Assembly: GCF_009389715.1 (NCBI RefSeq)
Contig: NC_052404.1
Location: 7,524,745 to 7,588,744 of the forward strand
Direction of reading: 5' to 3'
From: Phoenix dactylifera
Lineage: Eukaryota > Streptophyta > Magnoliopsida > Arecales > Arecaceae
Length of the DNA: 64,000 nucleotides
Shown: positions 12,701 through 23,365 of the stretch, piece by piece
Position numbering within the stretch: position 1 is the stretch's first letter
Layout of the letters: the number at the start of each line of letters is the position of its first letter
Position numbers and translations under genes: made by a program
Notes under the pieces: generated by a model
What the model was told of the DNA's origin: nothing
Seen by the model: only the letters and a program-made list of their open reading frames with translations
The model's database searches: none

Positions 12701-14149
12701 TTTTTCACTTTGAAATGTAAGGTTACGACATCTCACAATATATACATTTTGGCAATGATGTCAAATTATATTCCACAAGAACCAACCCAACTGGCCAAAA
12801 TCAAGAATTACTGCAACATCTTGACTAAAATGAAAATGCTGTGATTACAACTGCTGAATTGGGTTTCCTATTAAGCAGCAGCAGCAGCAGTGGGAAATCT
12901 TTTATAATAACTAAATTGTAGAAAACACAGCTAACTTTATTGAATGCCCATGCAAGCTTTTTCCATGCGCCACACCTCCCCCAGATGTCCATCGCTCAGT
13001 GTGCATTCAGTGTGCCTGTGTTGGCGATGGGTGTTTCTAAAACATGTTCAGATTCATTCATGGAAGAATGAAAACCAGCCCACATGTGCCATAGGACTTC
13101 CATCATCTGTTTGAAATTGACATGTCCAAGAGATGCCAGCAATTGCAATGAATCCGAACTTCAAGGGAATTTCAAATCTTGCCCTGCATCATCAACATGA
13201 ACTGCTCTCCTCGACGTGTGGATAAGCTCTAAAAGTTAGATCCTTTTTAAATTTTCCATTTTCTGCACCTGTCCACCCTGTTCGTCAACAGCTATCCAAT
13301 ATTCCATAATTGATCCAATTAAAATATAAGTTAGATTATGAGCATGCAATCACTCCCCAATTCAATTATATTCCCTTTTCACCTTTATAAACCTACAAAT
13401 TGTCTCATAGATTAATTTTCATCAGTCACAGCCATCTAACATAAGATCTTCTCTCGTGGCAAACAAAAGGGAAACATCATATTCCAATAGTAAGAACACA
13501 TAAAACAGCTGCGACATCTTTATTATTTTCTAATTGCCACTTTTAACAGAGTAAAAGAAAGAAAGAAAGAAAGGGAAAAAGAAAAAGAAAAAAACAACAA
13601 CAACAGTATACATAGAGATAGAGAGAGTAAATTGTGGGCAATAATCTAAACTCATAGACCTGCTTAAGCTGATCGATCACATCTCTCCTCTTCATCTCCT
13701 CTTCCTGAGTCGGCACCAGCCCCTCCTTATCCATGAACTATAATCGGGAATCCAAACAACGAACAATAACACAAAATCAATTGATACAAGAAAAGAAAAG
13801 GAAATCAAGAAAATCAAACGGAAACGTTTATTAAGAAAACACACGAAAAAGAAAGAAAGAAAGAAACAGAGTCGATGAACACCTGAAGGAGGGCTTGAGT
13901 CCTTTGCTGGTCCATCTGGATCAAGACGGCAGGATTCAGGCGCACGGGCGAGGCGACGACCGCCGGACCGGCAGGAACCAAGACAGGGTACGGAGGGGCA
14001 GCGGCGACCGGCACGGCGAAGAATCTGACGGGAGGAGGCGGCGGCAGGGGCGGAGGTGGCGGGGGGAGGATTAGGGTTCCGGGGTCGATCAGAGGGGGAG
14101 CGGGCGCGGGCACGACGGTCCTCCTCTGGGTCCGGTAAGCATATGCCAT
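733..14149 (-). CDS. Nuclear-type poly(A) polymerase, PAPS3-like (partial, 3' end off the window)
   Basis: Adds poly(A) to pre-mRNA 3' ends. Eight exons, minus strand: 13883-14149, 13660-13737, 6893-7000, 5048-5110, 4796-4957, 3854-3964, 1139-1201, 733-1032. All join in phase 0 with GT-AG borders and give 384 residues. The N-terminus has an unusual run of proline blocks (residues ~22-50). The nucleotidyltransferase core has AYGSYGLG, then the first two catalytic Asp in CESDIDALCVGP (exon 4) and the third in FNGISIDFPYA (exon 5). Exon 7 carries LRCIKLWARRRGVYS and exon 8 GFFGGIHLAVLAA and MPIMMPCWPF, both typical of the central domain. The ATG of MAYAYR was chosen because family homology follows it; upstream in-frame ATGs lie in probable 5' UTR. 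The donor of exon 7 (GTCCGT) is weak but gives the exact family length. The C-terminal RNA-binding domain was not found. PAPS3-like is inferred from recalled sequence. Confidence 0.88.
1202..3853 (-). other. PAP intron 6 (2.65 kb)
   Basis: Stop-rich, AT-rich intron between the exon ending VPNLK and the exon starting NFQSML. Apart from the tandem duplication at 1803-2014 I see no gene or recognisable element in it. Confidence 0.8.
1803..2014. repeat. Two-copy tandem duplication, unit about 106 bp
   Basis: Copy 1 is 1803-1909 and copy 2 is 1910-2014. Both start TGACACCAATGTAGTAAA and end TTGCGATCTATAGGC, and they are nearly identical apart from a few changes early in the unit. A recent local duplication inside an intron. 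Confidence 0.93.
6073..6225. repeat. GGTACC/CGGTAC-rich degenerate repeat, copy 1
   Basis: A 150-bp stretch built from overlapping CGGTACCG and GGTACGGTAC words, strongly self-complementary, begins after AAGGTTCGCCGTATCGG. It lies in PAP intron 3. Open frames across it (RYRYR-type peptides) are by-products of the repeat. A related, more decayed copy lies at about 45,985-46,165. Class unknown. Confidence 0.8.
8514..9466. mobile_element. Possible non-autonomous DNA element with imperfect terminal inverted repeats
   Basis: The left end reads CCAAGGTTTGAAAT and the right end, inverted, reads CCATGGTTTTAAAACTC. Inside are phrase-like repeats of CCAAAACTG/CCAAAATTG and a run of about eight TTAGATGR words between 8,850 and 9,065. 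No coding capacity. Ends are imperfect and I could not define a target duplication, so the class is unknown. Confidence 0.35.
11658..11678. repeat. G21 homopolymer
   Basis: Twenty-one consecutive G, immediately before the ACCC-rich element. It makes a spurious poly-Gly/poly-Pro frame on the two strands. Confidence 0.97.
11680..12294. mobile_element. ACCC-rich degenerate element ending CCACCCCTAA
   Basis: Dense CAACCC/GGGTT words, with a local duplication of 36 bp at about 11,788-11,868 (CATTCATTCTATATAAACTC type). The right end TTGCCACCCCTA resembles the termini of many plant non-autonomous elements, but the left end is hidden by the G tract. No coding capacity. Tentative. Confidence 0.3.
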
Positions 14150-16548
14150 ACACCGCCGGAGGGTAAGGGAGGTGACGGACGGTCGGATCGGCCGATCGGG
14201 AGGGGGCGGTCGGAGACCCGAAATGGAACGGGGAGGCTCGCGGGAAAAGGAAACTGGATACTGTGTGGGGGTGTTTAAGAGCCGGAAAGGAAAGAGAGAA
14301 CGACGAGTCGAGGGCGGGGGGTTTATACTGGCGACGGTCACACGAGCTGGTCCAGGGCTATGCCCAATTACGGAAACGCCACTGTTATTTGAATTCATGT
14401 GCGTTGAGCTGGTGGAAGACGGGCGGCGGATTTGAAGAAGTTTCCAGAAGGATTAATAAATGAGATGGGTTGAAAGGCCTTGGGCCTTAGCCTGTAAAGA
14501 ATATTTTATGCAGTACATTTAGGCCCGAGATTCTATTTTTTTAAAAAAAAATTATGCAGGATATTTAGTGCCTAAATAATTTTTTAAAAAAATTTATTTT
14601 GGCACTCTCTCATGTTAGGACTAGCTTAATTTAGTACACCTCGAGTTTTCAAAAAAGAGGGAGGAAGGAACACCCATTACTCTCTACTCCTTTTACAATT
14701 GATTGTCCTGCTCAATATAATGCTGCAGCTACGAGGGGGAAGGAGAGAGAGAAAAAGATGTAGGAAAGAAATTTGGCATAGAAGAGGAAGAAGAGCTGGA
14801 GATCTAGCTTGAAGAGGAATCAAAGATTGGGCTTGAATGGCTGTTTCAATAAAGAAAAGGTACATATACCCAAGCTCGAACTTCCTTCTAGTTGGAACCC
14901 AATAAATAGCATCATTAGAAAATGCTACTAAAATAAGGGTATTCTAGTTCTAAAAATCTCATCCGCCCGTCACACGATAGAATCTTGTAAGCTCAAGTAA
15001 ACAAAGAAGGATAACAGAATTATATTGAATAACTTAACTAACTTTATGTATTATTTCGAAACTTTTAAAATTTAAGGAATACTAAGTGAAAATAGTGTAG
15101 GATGTTTAAGTAATTTTCTCTTTAGAGAATCTCCTTGATTGGCAAAAGTACAAGTTTACGGAAAAAAATATATCAGAAATAAAGGTACACTTCTAAGTAT
15201 TTGTGTTATGAATGTAGAAATAGAGTTAGGGGCATAAACAAGTTGAGCTTAAGCAAGCCTAAAGCCTAAATTTAATCAACATTGAGTTAATTTTCAGCTT
15301 GAAAGTTGACATCAAGCACGCGTTTACTACAATTTTAAGCTCGATTCGAGTTTACTTTAGAACCAAGCCTAATTAATCAACTTAAAAATTCTAAATTGAG
15401 CCAGAAACCATTTCAAGATTTCTTCAAATGTGACTTAGCTATTAATAGATTTAAAAAAATGAATAAAAATTCAAATTTGAAATGGTACAAATAACGTGAA
15501 TCTTTACATTTGAGTCGCAATCTAAACTTTCATATATGTATGTATTTACGTATGTATGTACGAATATACTACATACGAAATGTACGTGTGAATATATATT
15601 TGGAAAGAAAAAATAAAATTTCTGCAAAAAAATATATTCTAAAATTAAGTTTATCAACAAATATATGACCTAAATTCAACCAATTTATCAATATGTAATT
15701 TATATAAAAAATCTATATAATGGACAGGTCCGCCAATCCTAACTCTATGACTATGCGTTATCATAGAAAATGATGCATTATCATAGAAAATGTACCACTC
15801 TATATATAGCTACCAGGCCATCCTAATTGAGTTACACGTGTCCTGGTGTGATAAGTGAAATCAATATCTTGGATCCTGTTTGAGCCCATTGATCTGAACC
15901 ACTACCGAATTCAAGTTGTCTTCACCCAATATGAGGGCGCATGACCCACACATACATAAGATGCTGTAAAGGGGGAAAAGTCGCCCTTAAACTTCAAAAG
16001 GAGAATCAGGTACAGCCCAAACCAGTGGTGTCCCCAGTCATTAGAACCAACTCTGGATTTGAACTAACTTTGAAATAAGAAATTTAGCAAACACTTTGCC
16101 TGCTATTAGCGTAATCAAGTGCTTAATTCCAGCCTTAGCAACTTAATAGACAAAGTAAATCCTAACCTACCACCTGATGTAGACTGTGCTTCATGAATCA
16201 GCGTTCAGGTCACAAGAATTTTTGAGATTTAATGTTGCATAAATTGACTCGTTAATCCTATGATGTGTACTTCTGTTGGAAGAAAGGCTTCTAGTACCAT
16301 GAGATAGGATTTAATGGCAAGTCTAACTCCGTTTGAAAGAGATGGATTCAAAGCAACAAGCCTGTTCATTACTTAGTCACTACATGTAAGCTATCAACAA
16401 AGCAAATGAAACATAAAAAAAACAAGCCATAGGCTCTCCAAGCTGTTATAAAAAAGGAATAAGAAAGAAAGGAAACCAAACACAGACAAAATATTTTCTC
16501 ACCAAATTCTCCAACATAAGAAGTTTTCACCACTTCGACACTATAGCC
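14150..16548. other. Intergenic: PAP 5' region and spacer
   Basis: The first ~250 bp are GC-rich and probably hold the PAP 5' UTR and promoter. The remainder is AT-rich. I see no gene, tRNA or defined element in 14,450-16,548; open frames there have no family features. Confidence 0.6.
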
Positions 16549-16821
16549 TCAAATGCTACAACCACAGAAGACAAAGAAGAGACACACGGTCGCCGCTAAA
16601 GCGAGCGTCTCAAACGCCACCACGAAGGCCCACAGGATGTCGTCGATGAACGAAAAGCCGATCCCCGGCCACCGGGACACCGTGCCGGCCCAACTTGGGG
16701 CGAGACCGGAGAGGTCGAACGACGGCCACCGGAAGATGGAGCTTGGCGTGCTCCAATTAGAGTTGGAGATGCTGTCTACAATCCACCGGAGTATTGATTG
16801 AGGTGATGAAGCGCCTCCCAT
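16549..16821 (-). CDS. Small single-pass membrane protein, family not recognised
   Basis: A single-exon 90-aa frame. It is markedly GC-rich against AT-rich flanks on both sides, which suggests real coding sequence. Residues 1-50 are Ser/Trp/Pro-rich and soluble (motifs WSTPSSIFRWPSFDLSG). Residues ~57-88 form one strong hydrophobic helix (LWAFVVAFETLALAATVCLFFVF) followed by a short cysteine-containing end (CGCSI). No signal peptide is obvious, so a C-terminal anchor with the N-terminus in the cytosol is one reading. I cannot name the family. A complete TRIM element sits about 435 bp upstream of the start codon. An overlapping longer frame reaching 17,069 has no such features and I take it as a shadow. 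Confidence 0.5.
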   Translation of the reverse strand: MGGASSPQSILRWIVDSISNSNWSTPSSIFRWPSFDLSGLAPSWAGTVSRWPGIGFSFIDDILWAFVVAFETLALAATVCLFFVFCGCSI

Positions 16822-17256
16822 CTCCCGCTGTCGCCGTCCTCTACTGGTCTTGGAGCTGATATTTGTGGTCGAAGGTTGGTTCGGTGAATATAGTGGGTGT
16901 TAATATCTCGCTTGGGGTCACCGGCTCGTATTACGAAGAGTGTGTCTTCACTACGAAGTTTTGTCGAGTTATTGCTTTCAGGGAGTCCTCTTTCATTTTC
17001 AAGCACATCAATCGCTATTATCTTCTTTTTTTGACTTCTTGCTAGGATTTTTGTAATAGATATGAGCATCCAGCAAAATATTTAAAAGGAGCAAGGCATT
17101 CAAGGCATCCAATTTAAGTGGATGCAGATCATATATTGGCATCATAAAATTGGTGATAGTAATTGATGTGGCCCAAATCTAACCAACCAACCATAGATTG
17201 ATAGCATGGGCCAGTTTTAGTTGGAGTAATATAAATGGACACTTCCAGATAGAAAA
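16822..17256. other. Upstream region of the small membrane-protein candidate
   Basis: Mixed-composition DNA between the candidate gene and the TRIM element. No further gene seen; it presumably holds promoter and 5' UTR if the small gene is real. Confidence 0.4.
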
Positions 17257-17499
17257 TGTAAGGCCCAATAGTCCCACATCAGAAAGACTCGTTCCAGAGC
17301 CTGAGCATATGAGGCGGGTGTCTCCTAATCCTGCAGACGCGTTTTGGGTGGAAAACAAAATCGGGGAGGGGTGAAGGACGCTTGCGTGAAGCCCCAGAAC
17401 CGGACAATATCTGGCAGGGGAGCCCCGTGTTCTCCCCTCATGTGGCTCCCACGTGGGCACTGGGTGCCTCACGTGCCCCGAGGAGGCGAGGGCGTGACA
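17257..17499 (+). repeat. TRIM 5' LTR
   Basis: 243 bp, TG...CA ended. Contains AGTCCCACATC near its start, a word common in plant TRIM LTRs, and is much more GC-rich than the surrounding DNA. Confidence 0.93.
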
Positions 17500-17545
17500 T
17501 TTGGTATCAGAGCCGAGGACAGCTCTTGTCCGATGGTGGAAAGGG

Positions 17546-17788
17546 TGTAAGGCCCAATAGTCCCACATCGGAAAGACTCGTTCCAGAGCCTGGGCATATG
17601 AGGCGGGTGTCTCCTAATCCTGCAGACGCGTTTTGGGTGGAAAACAAAATCGGGGAGGGGTGAAGGACGCTTGCGTGAAGCCCCAGAACCGGACAATATC
17701 TGGCAGGGGAGTCCCGTGTTCCCTCCTCATGTGGCCCTCACGTGGGCACTGGGTGCCTCACGTGCCCCGAGGAGGCAGGGGCGTGACA
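17546..17788 (+). repeat. TRIM 3' LTR
   Basis: 243 bp, same length and ends as the 5' LTR, followed directly by the GAAAA target duplication. Confidence 0.93.
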
Positions 17789-17793
17789 GAAAA

Positions 17794-19468
17794 AGCTTAA
17801 AAATAGTTCTCCACCTAACTTAAAACTCTCAAAATATCATATATGCATCTCGTGTTATTCTACATAATGCTCTACTCTCTTTTCTTCTATTCCCCAGATC
17901 TCTTGTTTTCTTTTTTTTGCGTGCAGACAAGCACTTTGCCTTCTATCATAGTGGATTGATCAGCATTTTCCACATCTCCAAATCATTAGACCGTATTTTG
18001 ACAACAACAATAATAATATGAGTTAAAAGATGACACGAGTAAGTGCTTAAATTTTTTTTTATTTTTTTTGGTCTTATTTTGTTTGGGTTACTCTTATGTT
18101 TTACTTTTCTCATTATATTGTATTCTGATCTTATTTGCTTGTGAAATATGGGTGGACTGCTCCCTTTTCACTTTCTTTCAGAAAAATGTTTGAAATTATG
18201 TATAGCATTCATCGGCAAAGCAGGATTTGAATTGTATTTCAGAAACACATACATTTCATATCGTAGAGCAATGATCTATATTTGGTATAAAGTTTTTGGA
18301 TGTGCCTTTTCTTTTCGGGATGGTGAACTCTATCCAATAGAGTGAGGAGGTTGCACACATCTCTACCATTTTAATGCAAATATTTTTTTAGAAACAAGCA
18401 TATGTCCCACCAACATTGTTTTTTTTAAAAAAAGTTTGCCCACATCTCCACTGTTTGATGCATGCTAACCACGCGATTGATAAAGCCTATGAGTCCATTA
18501 TTACTTATGTTGAGATAATTCTCTTATAAACTATTCCGAGAGGATATATTTTTCTACCAAAATATAGATTAAAAAAAGCATAAGTAGAGAATCTTACAAT
18601 GATCTCTACAATTTGTTAAGGCTTACCATGTTTTTTATATAGCAATGCTACAGGGCTCCTGCTATATTCATATGAACAATTTGTTTCTTATAAAATAAAA
18701 AGGGATCAACATAGCTTGTAAGATTTACTGTCTGATATGGTAGGTGAGATGTTTATGGAGTTGCTAAATCAGCAATTATAAGTCTAATGGATTTTATATC
18801 TTAAAATGGACTGATCAAAATAAAATGTTTTCAAACTAAAAATTTTGACTAGGTGTATCGTATAATCTAAAAAAAATAAGATAATATAATTACTATAGAA
18901 ACCAAGATCTAATTTTGTAAATAAATTTTATTTTAGTATTATTATCTTGAAATTTCTAATCTCTTTGAATGAGAAAATGAAAGTAAAATAAAACTTGCAT
19001 GATAGTTTGAATCATCTTTTGTGAGAGTAAATTAGCTTAGAGCATTGCTTTCAAATTCATTATTTTACTTTTAGAGATTCAAGGTGATCGTGCTGAAAAA
19101 AATTCTTATTTCTCTATAATCAAATCATAAGGAGAATATTGTTGTTGATAATGTGCAAATATTATAGGATGAGATTCATATGCAAACTTGATTGATTAAT
19201 GATAATGATGATAGTAATAATATAAACCAACCATAGTTAAGCATACGGGAAAGTATTATTCTAGATCCTATAATTACCATGTATTTGGTAGGTGTAAAAA
19301 GAGTAAAGAATTTTTTACATATATGCCCTCTAAAATATATAAAATTGTATTAATACTCTCGTCTTTTAAATATTAAAAATATAAAAAAACCAATTATAAC
19401 GTTTTTTAAATAAAATTTATATATATTTTTTTAATAAAATAACAAAAACAAAGCCATCCTAAAAAACT
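17794..19468. other. AT-rich intergenic spacer
   Basis: Strongly AT-rich with long T and A runs. No gene or definable element seen; the 65-aa open frame near 18,150-18,345 has no recognisable features. Confidence 0.6.
19461..19466 (-). terminator. Pol III T-run terminator of tRNA-Gly
   Basis: Six T on the minus strand, two bases past the tRNA 3' end, as expected for RNA polymerase III termination. Confidence 0.85.
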
Positions 19469-19540
19469 TGCGTCTGCCGGGAGTCGAACCCGGATCTATT
19501 GCTTGGAAGGCAATTATCCTAACCGTTGGACTACAGACGC
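19469..19540 (-). tRNA. tRNA-Gly (anticodon TCC)
   Basis: The 72-nt cloverleaf is complete on the minus strand. The acceptor stem is GCGTCTG paired with CAGACGC plus discriminator A. The D arm is GTCC/GGAT, the anticodon stem ATTGC/GCAAT with loop CTTCCAA (anticodon TCC, reading GGA/GGG), and the T arm CCGGG/CCCGG with loop TTCGACT. Internal A box (TAGTCCAACGG) and B box (GGTTCGACTCC) promoters are intact. There is no intron and no encoded CCA, as usual for a plant nuclear tRNA gene. Functional by all visible criteria. Confidence 0.97.
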
Positions 19541-19902
19541 TGACGTTCTTGGTGGTGTTTATTCATATTAATATTATTGTCGATGAATTATGAGGGTTTC
19601 CGGGGATTGAACCCTGGCATGTCGACGGAGAGAAGCGGAAGGTGAGCCTCGTCGTCGTGGTGGACGAGACCTCCGTCTTGGCGAAGCTGGTCAAGGCTAA
19701 TGGAGCCTTCTCCCAGATGGCCTCCGCCTTTCTGGTGATCAACCGGTGAACTGGTCGCCCCTACTATAAGATGTACTCCGAGATCTTGGAGAATAGGAAG
19801 ACCATCCCGGTCTGGGAGCAAAAGGGGGAGTTCTTGCAGGCGCTCCAGGCCAACCAGACGCTGATCCTCGTCGGAGAGAGCGGCAGCGGGAAGACCACCC
19901 AG

Positions 19903-22900
19903 GTTAGTGTCTATGGAAAAAAAGTTAAAGTTTTTTCCCCACCCATCTTTTTATTGCCAGTTCTATCATGACGTTAAGGATTTTGTGCAAAGAACTCCTT
20001 TTTATTTCGTGATAGTAATGTTGGAGGGCTAGAGTTGCGTTGTGGTTGGGTCTTGGAAGGTTTTATCTTTACTGTTTCTGCTTGAAAACTTTTTGCCACT
20101 GGAAGTTCTCAAGGCACTGCCAGGCCCTGCTTTCCTGTAAAGGAAAAGGAACGATTTGAGCTGTTGGTAACTTTCGAAGCGGGGGAATGAGGGACTTTGT
20201 TGGATATTGATATTTGAATCCTGATTTTCATTTTATGTTTTCAAAATGATTCATATAAGGATTTATTTTCTCGGTATAAGTAATTCTCTGGATTGCACAG
20301 GAGATATTTCACTATAAGTGTATTATTTTGTCTTAAGTTCCATCATCAGCGTTGGTATTGTAGGTAGATAATGTGGTGTAATTGTTTTAATGTTTGTGCA
20401 GTCCATGGTTTAAATGTTCTAAACACTGTTAAGTGATAGATCCTAAATGGAAAAAAAGGATAGTTGAAGACTTACTGATGCATCTGGGAAACTTCTTGCT
20501 TGAAATGACATTGTACATGTGGGGAAGATAGAGTGCAATAGACTCGAAAAGAAGAAATTTGGATTGTCTTCATGCTGGAATAGATGTAATCACATTTTTA
20601 ACTCCAGATTCGGTGGTTGTTGGGCGAAAAATTACTGAATAATCAAGGAATAAATCAAGTAACTTTGGCACATATCCAGATCCCAACGCGAGCTTCTAGC
20701 GAAGCTTATACATCTAAATATATTGTCATAATGTCTGAGCATTTGGAACTTACAAAAAGGTTGCATATGTGTGTTCTAATTAAGTAAGTTGGTCTTTGGT
20801 CTTTATCCATGTCTAATAATTGTAAATAAGCCTCTTTTCATGAAAAATCTCATCTAACTGGGATATGCTATTTGTAAAAGTGCATGAGGGATAAGGATTG
20901 TCCAACACTGAAAGTGCCCTGCACCCCCCCCCCCCCCCCCCCCAAACCCAAAACAGAAAAAAAAATATCTCGTAGCTATCAACTGACCCCCTCTTTTGTT
21001 GCAATTGGAGAAAGGAGGGGAAGTTAATTTCTTGTACATAAACATCAGGGACTCAAATGTTACTACAGGGTTTTATTACAAGTTAGTGTTGATTCACAGC
21101 TTCTACTAAGACATGTAAGGAGGTCAACTTCTTGTACAAGTAGTATGCTGAAGTTCAGGGAAAAAAGTTAGAAAAGAAAACTTTCTAACGCCCTGTTCGA
21201 AGCATGCTGCTACCCTCTTCCGCACGTACCATCGCTCTTTAATAAAAGTTGTGCTGCATAAAATATTTTCTTCCAATCCTTGGAATCTTACTCTTGCTTT
21301 ACCTTTACTTGAAATGATTAAGAAATTGATTGGTGCACCTCTTCTAGGGCTTAGGTTGTGTGACTGGTTGGCCCAAACCTTGGGACTGGTCTACAGAGTC
21401 TGCTAAAATGCCTACATAAGTAGGTTGAGAATTACATGATCCAAGAACACAATAATCTGTAACTTAATTCAAGGAAACCCTCTCCATATCTCTTCCTGAC
21501 AATCAAAACATGACAATACCATTAAGCAAGAGAGGAGAGGGAAAGAGAGAAGAGGTGACTTTATTGGTGGTGAGACAGTGTGAACCCATAGCATTGGCCA
21601 TGGCGGCTTGTGGCTATGGCCAGAGGGTCAAGTTTAGCTATTGCCTCTCCTTTTTCTTTTTCTATAGAATCAATCCTTGTGAGAAGCAATTATTGCTGTT
21701 GTGGCCATTGTTATGCTAAGGAAGAAATGGATTCTTTGGATTTTTTTTTTGGGGGGTGGGGGAGGGGGTGGGGGAAGCACCATGATCTCCTACATTCTTG
21801 TGTCCCATTATTGACATTTTAGCAAATGGCATAGATTGGTGCAATCACCTTAAATAACTATATGGATCTAGTGGATGGACATTTTTTATATGCAGCCTAT
21901 TTTCATTATAGGTGTTGGAGAAAAAATTATAATATATAAAACAACATTGGTTTCACTAATTTTTGTATTAAAATCATATAGGTGATTTTATATTTGAGAG
22001 CAAGTACAGAATTACACTGTACCTTTGATTGATTAAGAGTTATAGATTTTATCTGTGCTTTCCTAAGACATGGTAGCAAGTTTTCTTAATTATGCATTTA
22101 GTTAAATCTTATCTATCAAATTGGTTCAATATCTTACTTTCTGTCACCTTTTCTAGTGGCCAGGACCAGAATTAGGTGGAGAGACTTAGTGTTAGGACGC
22201 TGCTATGCCTATTTGTGCTTTTAAGTTTCTGTGAATATTTGATGATTTAATGATTTCTGTTAATATGTATCGGTTCCTTTGTGAGTTGGATATAAGAAAA
22301 TTTATAACAATGCAGGTTAAGATTCTTTTTCACTTGTTAGATGGAAAGATCTTTAGAGACAAATGGCTGGACAACATAACAATTTTAATCTTGTAAGTAT
22401 ATCATTATCTTTGTCCAATGTTGCTTTTAAATTATCATTTAGTAGTGATAAAGACTTTAGTGCATGAAGATGCCCTTCATCCCCTCAACTATTTTACATC
22501 TATTTGGTTTTTAACAAGGACCTGCATGTTGCATAGCGGCAGTTTCTTAAGGGGTTTAGGCTTGCAAATGCTGGACCAATGACTCATATATATTATGTAG
22601 ATGATTCTCTTTTTTCCAATTCTTTTAAGGTTAGAAAGATTGTGAATGTAAAGTCATATGGGGTATGTTTCAACTATTTGTGATGATTAAAGATTTTTTT
22701 TACTTGTGGAGTCGATAATATGCTACTTTTCTTACTATTAAAATGTATGCAAAGTTATCATTTTTATTTTGTTTTTTGAATGCTTAAGGTCAGGCACCAT
22801 TTTCTTTTTTGCCATTTAGAATTCTTGATTCCCTCACACAATATGATGTACATAACATTTATGGACCTTGGGTTCGGGGAATGGTGATTGTTTGCTATAG

Positions 22901-22947
22901 CATCGTTGGTCTAAATTACCGATGCAAGGAATGATGTGGTTGAACAG
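19903..22947 (+). other. Retained first intron of the helicase pseudogene
   Basis: A 3.05-kb intron remnant between pieces 1 and 2. It holds a C20 tract at 20,924-20,943 and a G-rich patch near 21,750-21,775. No gene seen inside. Confidence 0.6.
20924..20943. repeat. C20 homopolymer
   Basis: Twenty consecutive C. It creates spurious poly-Gly frames on the minus strand. Confidence 0.97.
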
Positions 22948-23028
22948 ATTCCCAATCTGTTTTGGAGGCTGATTACTTAGGCAAGTTCCCAATGGTTGCT
23001 TGTACCCAACCTTGCAGAGTTGCTTTAA

Positions 23029-23133
<105 letters not shown>

Positions 23134-23365
23134 TAAGCTTCCACCGTCCTTGGTACATCATCAAAAACAATGATCTGGATCCTTTGTTATTTTGTGAATA
23201 CTTTCCTTTTTATGATTCCTTTTTTTTTCCTATTCTGTGGCCATATTATTGTCAGGTCCATCAATCTCAAGTTTGTTCATCTTTTGTCCAAGCTGGTGTC
23301 AGGTACTCGACCCGGTATGCTTTTTAAGAGAAGCAACGGCTGATCCACTCATTGAAAGCAAAAGA

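Larger units (their letters stand above)
7001..13659 (-). other. PAP intron 2 (6.66 kb) filled with old repeats
   Basis: The intron separates the exon ending DQLKQ from the exon starting IVLTW, so the reading frame of the gene is continuous across it. It holds the CTTAGATG-type element (8,514-9,466), a G21 tract (11,658-11,678), and the ACCC-rich element (about 11,680-12,294). The rest is AT-rich DNA in which I see no gene. Confidence 0.8.
17257..17788 (+). mobile_element. Complete TRIM (terminal-repeat retrotransposon in miniature)
   Basis: Two 243-bp direct LTRs (17,257-17,499 and 17,546-17,788), each starting TGTAAGGCCC and ending GTGACA, flank only 46 bp. The spacer opens with a primer-binding site TGGTATCAGAGC (complement of initiator tRNA-Met, from 17,502) and closes with a polypurine tract GGTGGAAAGGG (17,535-17,545). 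A 5-bp target duplication GAAAA lies on both sides (17,252-17,256 and 17,789-17,793). There is no coding sequence; known TRIMs move with enzymes supplied by other elements. The LTRs differ by about 4 % by eye, so the insertion is fairly young. It looks structurally whole. Confidence 0.95.

Noticed and set aside
13692-14463. Overlapping frames antisense or out of frame to PAP exon 1
   Set aside because: Shadows of a GC-rich exon; only the frame with MAYAYR continues into family homology through splicing.
17179-17696. Open frames within the TRIM
   Set aside because: They come from the repeated GC-rich LTRs; TRIMs carry no genes.
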